Origin: Thiodiazotropha sp040507225
GTDB taxonomy: Bacteria; Pseudomonadota; Gammaproteobacteria; Chromatiales; Chromatiaceae
Assembly: GCA_040507225.1 (NCBI GenBank)
Contig: JBEVVG010000001.1
Coordinates: forward strand, 248,001-312,000
Length of the DNA: 64,000 nt
Reading direction: 5' to 3'
The notes beneath the pieces are model-generated. The model did no database searches. It saw only the letters and a program-made list of their open reading frames with translations, and had not been told where the DNA came from. Within the stretch, counting starts at the first letter, position 1; every line of letters begins with the position of its first letter. Shown here one piece after another: positions 62,160-64,000 of this stretch. A program made the translations under genes and the position numbers.

Positions 62160-62486
62160 TCAATCACTGAACTTGACCAGCCGGGTCACCTGGATGTCGG
62201 AGATGAACACCACCCCCGAGTGTTCGCTGTAGAACGGGGCGAGGCCTTGTAGCAGGGGATTGACCAAATCTTCGGGGACCGCCGCGATGATCATGATCAA
62301 TACATCGTCCTCGTTGAACATGAGATGACCCTCGTGGAAACCGTGGCTGCCCTTACCGGAGAGGTTGTTGATGATGGTATAGCCCTTGACCCCGGCACGA
62401 TCGAGCAGGTCCGTGGCGAAGCTGCGGTGTTCCCCGCCGAGGATGATTTCGATGTTTTTCAGGGGACTGAATTTCAGGTTTTTCAT
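62160..62486 (-). CDS. Carboxysome-associated PII-like protein (CPII)
   Basis: A PII-family protein of 108 residues. The start at 62486 is chosen because it begins the PII fold (MKNLKFSPLKNIEIILGG); an upstream in-frame Met at 62537 adds 17 unrelated residues and overlaps dabA. RAGVKGYTIINNLSGKGSHGFHEG resembles the T-loop base of PII proteins but without the uridylylated Tyr. The place after dabA matches CPII, described in Thiomonas as an adenylate- and bicarbonate-binding regulator. It may report energy and bicarbonate status to DAB. Confidence 0.85.
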   Translation of the reverse strand: MKNLKFSPLKNIEIILGGEHRSFATDLLDRAGVKGYTIINNLSGKGSHGFHEGHLMFNEDDVLIMIIAAVPEDLVNPLLQGLAPFYSEHSGVVFISDIQVTRLVKFSD

Positions 62487-62503
62487 GATGCGATCAATGC
62501 CTC

Positions 62504-64000
62504 TTATGTGTCTTGAAGGGCCGGTCTCTGCACCCATTCGCCTTCGTCATATAGGTGTGTGCGGGTGGTTTCCGGGTCGATCACCACCAGGCGGATCCAG
62601 CCGTTGCGCACCAGCCGCTTGACCGCCACGACGCTGTCGATCGCCGCCTGCGCCTGCTCGATCGGCGCTTCGATCACAGTGATCAGACGCAGCGGTTCAT
62701 GATATGGACGGCCTTTGTCGAGCACGGTCTGCGCGGGCAACCCGGTACGCAGATCGCTGAGATTTCCGGTCATCACGCCGAAGCGTCCGGCGACGTTGTG
62801 GTAGACTTTGCTGCCGCTGCCGAACCGCTCGTTGTCCACCGCGGAAAAGTAGTGCTCCATGTTGATCCATTGACCCACCACCAGGGGGCCGGTGAGGATG
62901 TTCTCCAGCAGGCGCCGCTTTGGATCGACGCGGTAGTCGTAGGAGTGAAGAAACGCACGCCCGTCCAGAGCCATCGATCGACTCAGGGATCGCCGGCCGA
63001 TGATGAAGTAGGCATTGCGGGACAAACCCCATTCGGGGCGCACCTGGGACCAGTCCAGGGAATTGCGTCGTGCGGCCAGGAAGGCTGACGCCGGGTCGAG
63101 TCGCGCGGCATCGATCTGCAACGATGGCAGTCGTTCCTGGGCGCACAGGCGGGCCGCGGAGGTCAGGCCGTTGCGCAGCCGGTCCAGGTAGACCAGATGT
63201 GAGGTCGGCAGCAGTTCCAGGTCGTGCAGGGTGATCTCATCGGTGGTCGTGTTATGCAATGCGGGGATGAACCATGCGTCGTCCGGGATCCTGATGCCGT
63301 GCTCCGCCAGGCGCCTGCGTACGGCGGCCTTGTTGGCCATCTGTGCCAGCAGACGGGCATTCACCAGGCCGTGGTTACCACCGCAGGCACCACAGTCCAG
63401 GGCCGACTCGTAGGGATTGTTTTCCGAACTGCTGCCATGGCCGACCAGCAGGACGAAGCGCGAGAATTCCTCCGTCAGGCCAATCGAACTCAGCGCCTGG
63501 CGTACGAATCCGACCTGTTCCTCCAGGCTGTAGCCGATGCGTGCCAGTTGCTCCAGCTGCATCCGGGCAAACGGAGCATTGATGCGATAGGCCGTCCTCA
63601 GGCGTACAACGAATTTCGTCAGTTTCGTATCGTCAAGATTCATGTCCGCGGCCAGACCCGGATCCCAGTCCGCGTTGCCGAGTGCGGCCTCACGAAGTTC
63701 CTTGACCATGTCATCGGTGATCGCTTCCGGTGCAATTCCCAGTTCCTGTTCCGCAGCTTCGACGATCACCGCACGCTGCACGGCGCGTACGATGGAGTCC
63801 GCCTGTTCACGGCTCAGCTTATCGAGCAGCAGATGGGTGTTCGGCTTATGGGTGTGCAGATGTTTGCGCCAGCGGTTGTAGATATCCGGCGCCACGGTTT
63901 TGCCGATCATGTCGAAACCGAACAGCAGACCGATGGCCTCCACTGTGACGAAGGGCGACAGCACCGACTCCTTGAGTTTGTGCATGGCGCGCTCGAGGGT
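62504..64000 (-). CDS. dabA: Inorganic carbon accumulation protein DabA (DUF2309), C-terminal part
   Basis: The C-terminal 498 residues of DabA (DUF2309/UPF0753); the gene continues past 64000, and no start is in the window. Two of the zinc ligands are present: the His in LLVGHGSSSENNPY and, 15 residues on, the Cys in LDCGACGGNHG, the same spacing as in H. neapolitanus. The other ligands (Cys-x-Asp) would be outside. DabA is a vectorial carbonic anhydrase-like subunit that works with the membrane subunit DabB, probably encoded just upstream, to drive bicarbonate accumulation. CPII follows after 17 bases. Confidence 0.93.
   Translation of the reverse strand, partial: TLERAMHKLKESVLSPFVTVEAIGLLFGFDMIGKTVAPDIYNRWRKHLHTHKPNTHLLLDKLSREQADSIVRAVQRAVIVEAAEQELGIAPEAITDDMVKELREAALGNADWDPGLAADMNLDDTKLTKFVVRLRTAYRINAPFARMQLEQLARIGYSLEEQVGFVRQALSSIGLTEEFSRFVLLVGHGSSSENNPYESALDCGACGGNHGLVNARLLAQMANKAAVRRRLAEHGIRIPDDAWFIPALHNTTTDEITLHDLELLPTSHLVYLDRLRNGLTSAARLCAQERLPSLQIDAARLDPASAFLAARRNSLDWSQVRPEWGLSRNAYFIIGRRSLSRSMALDGRAFLHSYDYRVDPKRRLLENILTGPLVVGQWINMEHYFSAVDNERFGSGSKVYHNVAGRFGVMTGNLSDLRTGLPAQTVLDKGRPYHEPLRLITVIEAPIEQAQAAIDSVVAVKRLVRNGWIRLVVIDPETTRTHLYDEGEWVQRPALQDT

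Overview
This looks like a gammaproteobacterial chromosome segment from a motile, chemo(litho)autotrophic, probably sulfur-oxidising organism. The gene orders (rimP-nusA-infB-rbfA-truB-rpsO-pnp, and a Pseudomonas-type fliL-to-DUF2802 flagellar/chemotaxis run) are gammaproteobacterial. An alpha-carboxysome locus with form IA RuBisCO is typical of sulfur and iron oxidisers. The genus is not determined, and the lifestyle is inferred from gene content. One run of 100 Ns (50034-50133) is a scaffold gap inside a tandem repeat.

Layout. 1-1.8 kb: end of an OmpR-type response regulator and its sensor kinase. 1.9-10.7 kb: translation/RNA operon (rimP, nusA, infB, rbfA, truB, rpsO, pnp) behind a strong promoter and an attenuator-like leader. 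10.7-17.6 kb: accessory stretch with a GGDEF-EAL protein, tRNA-Glu, a lipoprotein, a decayed DUF6081-like pseudogene and a FixH-like exported protein. 17.9-20.9 kb: three-gene operon for malyl-CoA lyase and both subunits of malate-CoA ligase (mcl-mtkA-mtkB). 21.2-24.5 kb: orphan ParA ATPase, DUF2202 ferritin-like protein, ettA. 24.7-48 kb: flagellar export/switch genes (fliLMNOPQR, flhBA), interrupted by a hypothetical gene and a frameshifted BCCT transporter, then flhF-flhG-fliA-cheY-cheZ-cheA-cheB-motC-motD-parC-parP-cheW, a 57-aa gene and a DUF2802 gene. Two sigma-54 promoters are visible, before fliL and before flhF. 48-50.4 kb: methyltransferase, YbaK-like deacylase, tRNA-Ser and a messy repeat region. 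50.4-64 kb (all minus strand): diguanylate cyclase, cbbR, and a carbon-concentrating locus.

Read in its direction of transcription, the carbon-concentrating locus runs dabA - CPII - cbbL - cbbS - csoS2 - csoSCA - csoS4A - csoS4B - csoS1 - csoS1 - ferritin-like - acRAF-like - mcdA - mcdB - cbbR. It therefore encodes bicarbonate uptake (DAB), a PII-type regulator, RuBisCO, scaffold, carbonic anhydrase, shell, an assembly factor and a probable McdAB carboxysome-positioning pair whose small McdB is easy to miss.

The least expected observations are: (i) three short repeats in the CheA linker that look like the CheY-binding peptides of this organism's own FliM and CheZ and take the place of a P2 domain; (ii) the 68-aa McdB candidate; (iii) an mcl-mtkAB operon in a carboxysome-bearing autotroph; (iv) a 126-bp inverted-repeat element between flhB and flhA; (v) a perfect 22-bp hairpin upstream of a frameshifted BCCT gene; (vi) a 71-bp tandem repeat flanked by inverted tRNA-Ser fragments beside the carboxysome locus.
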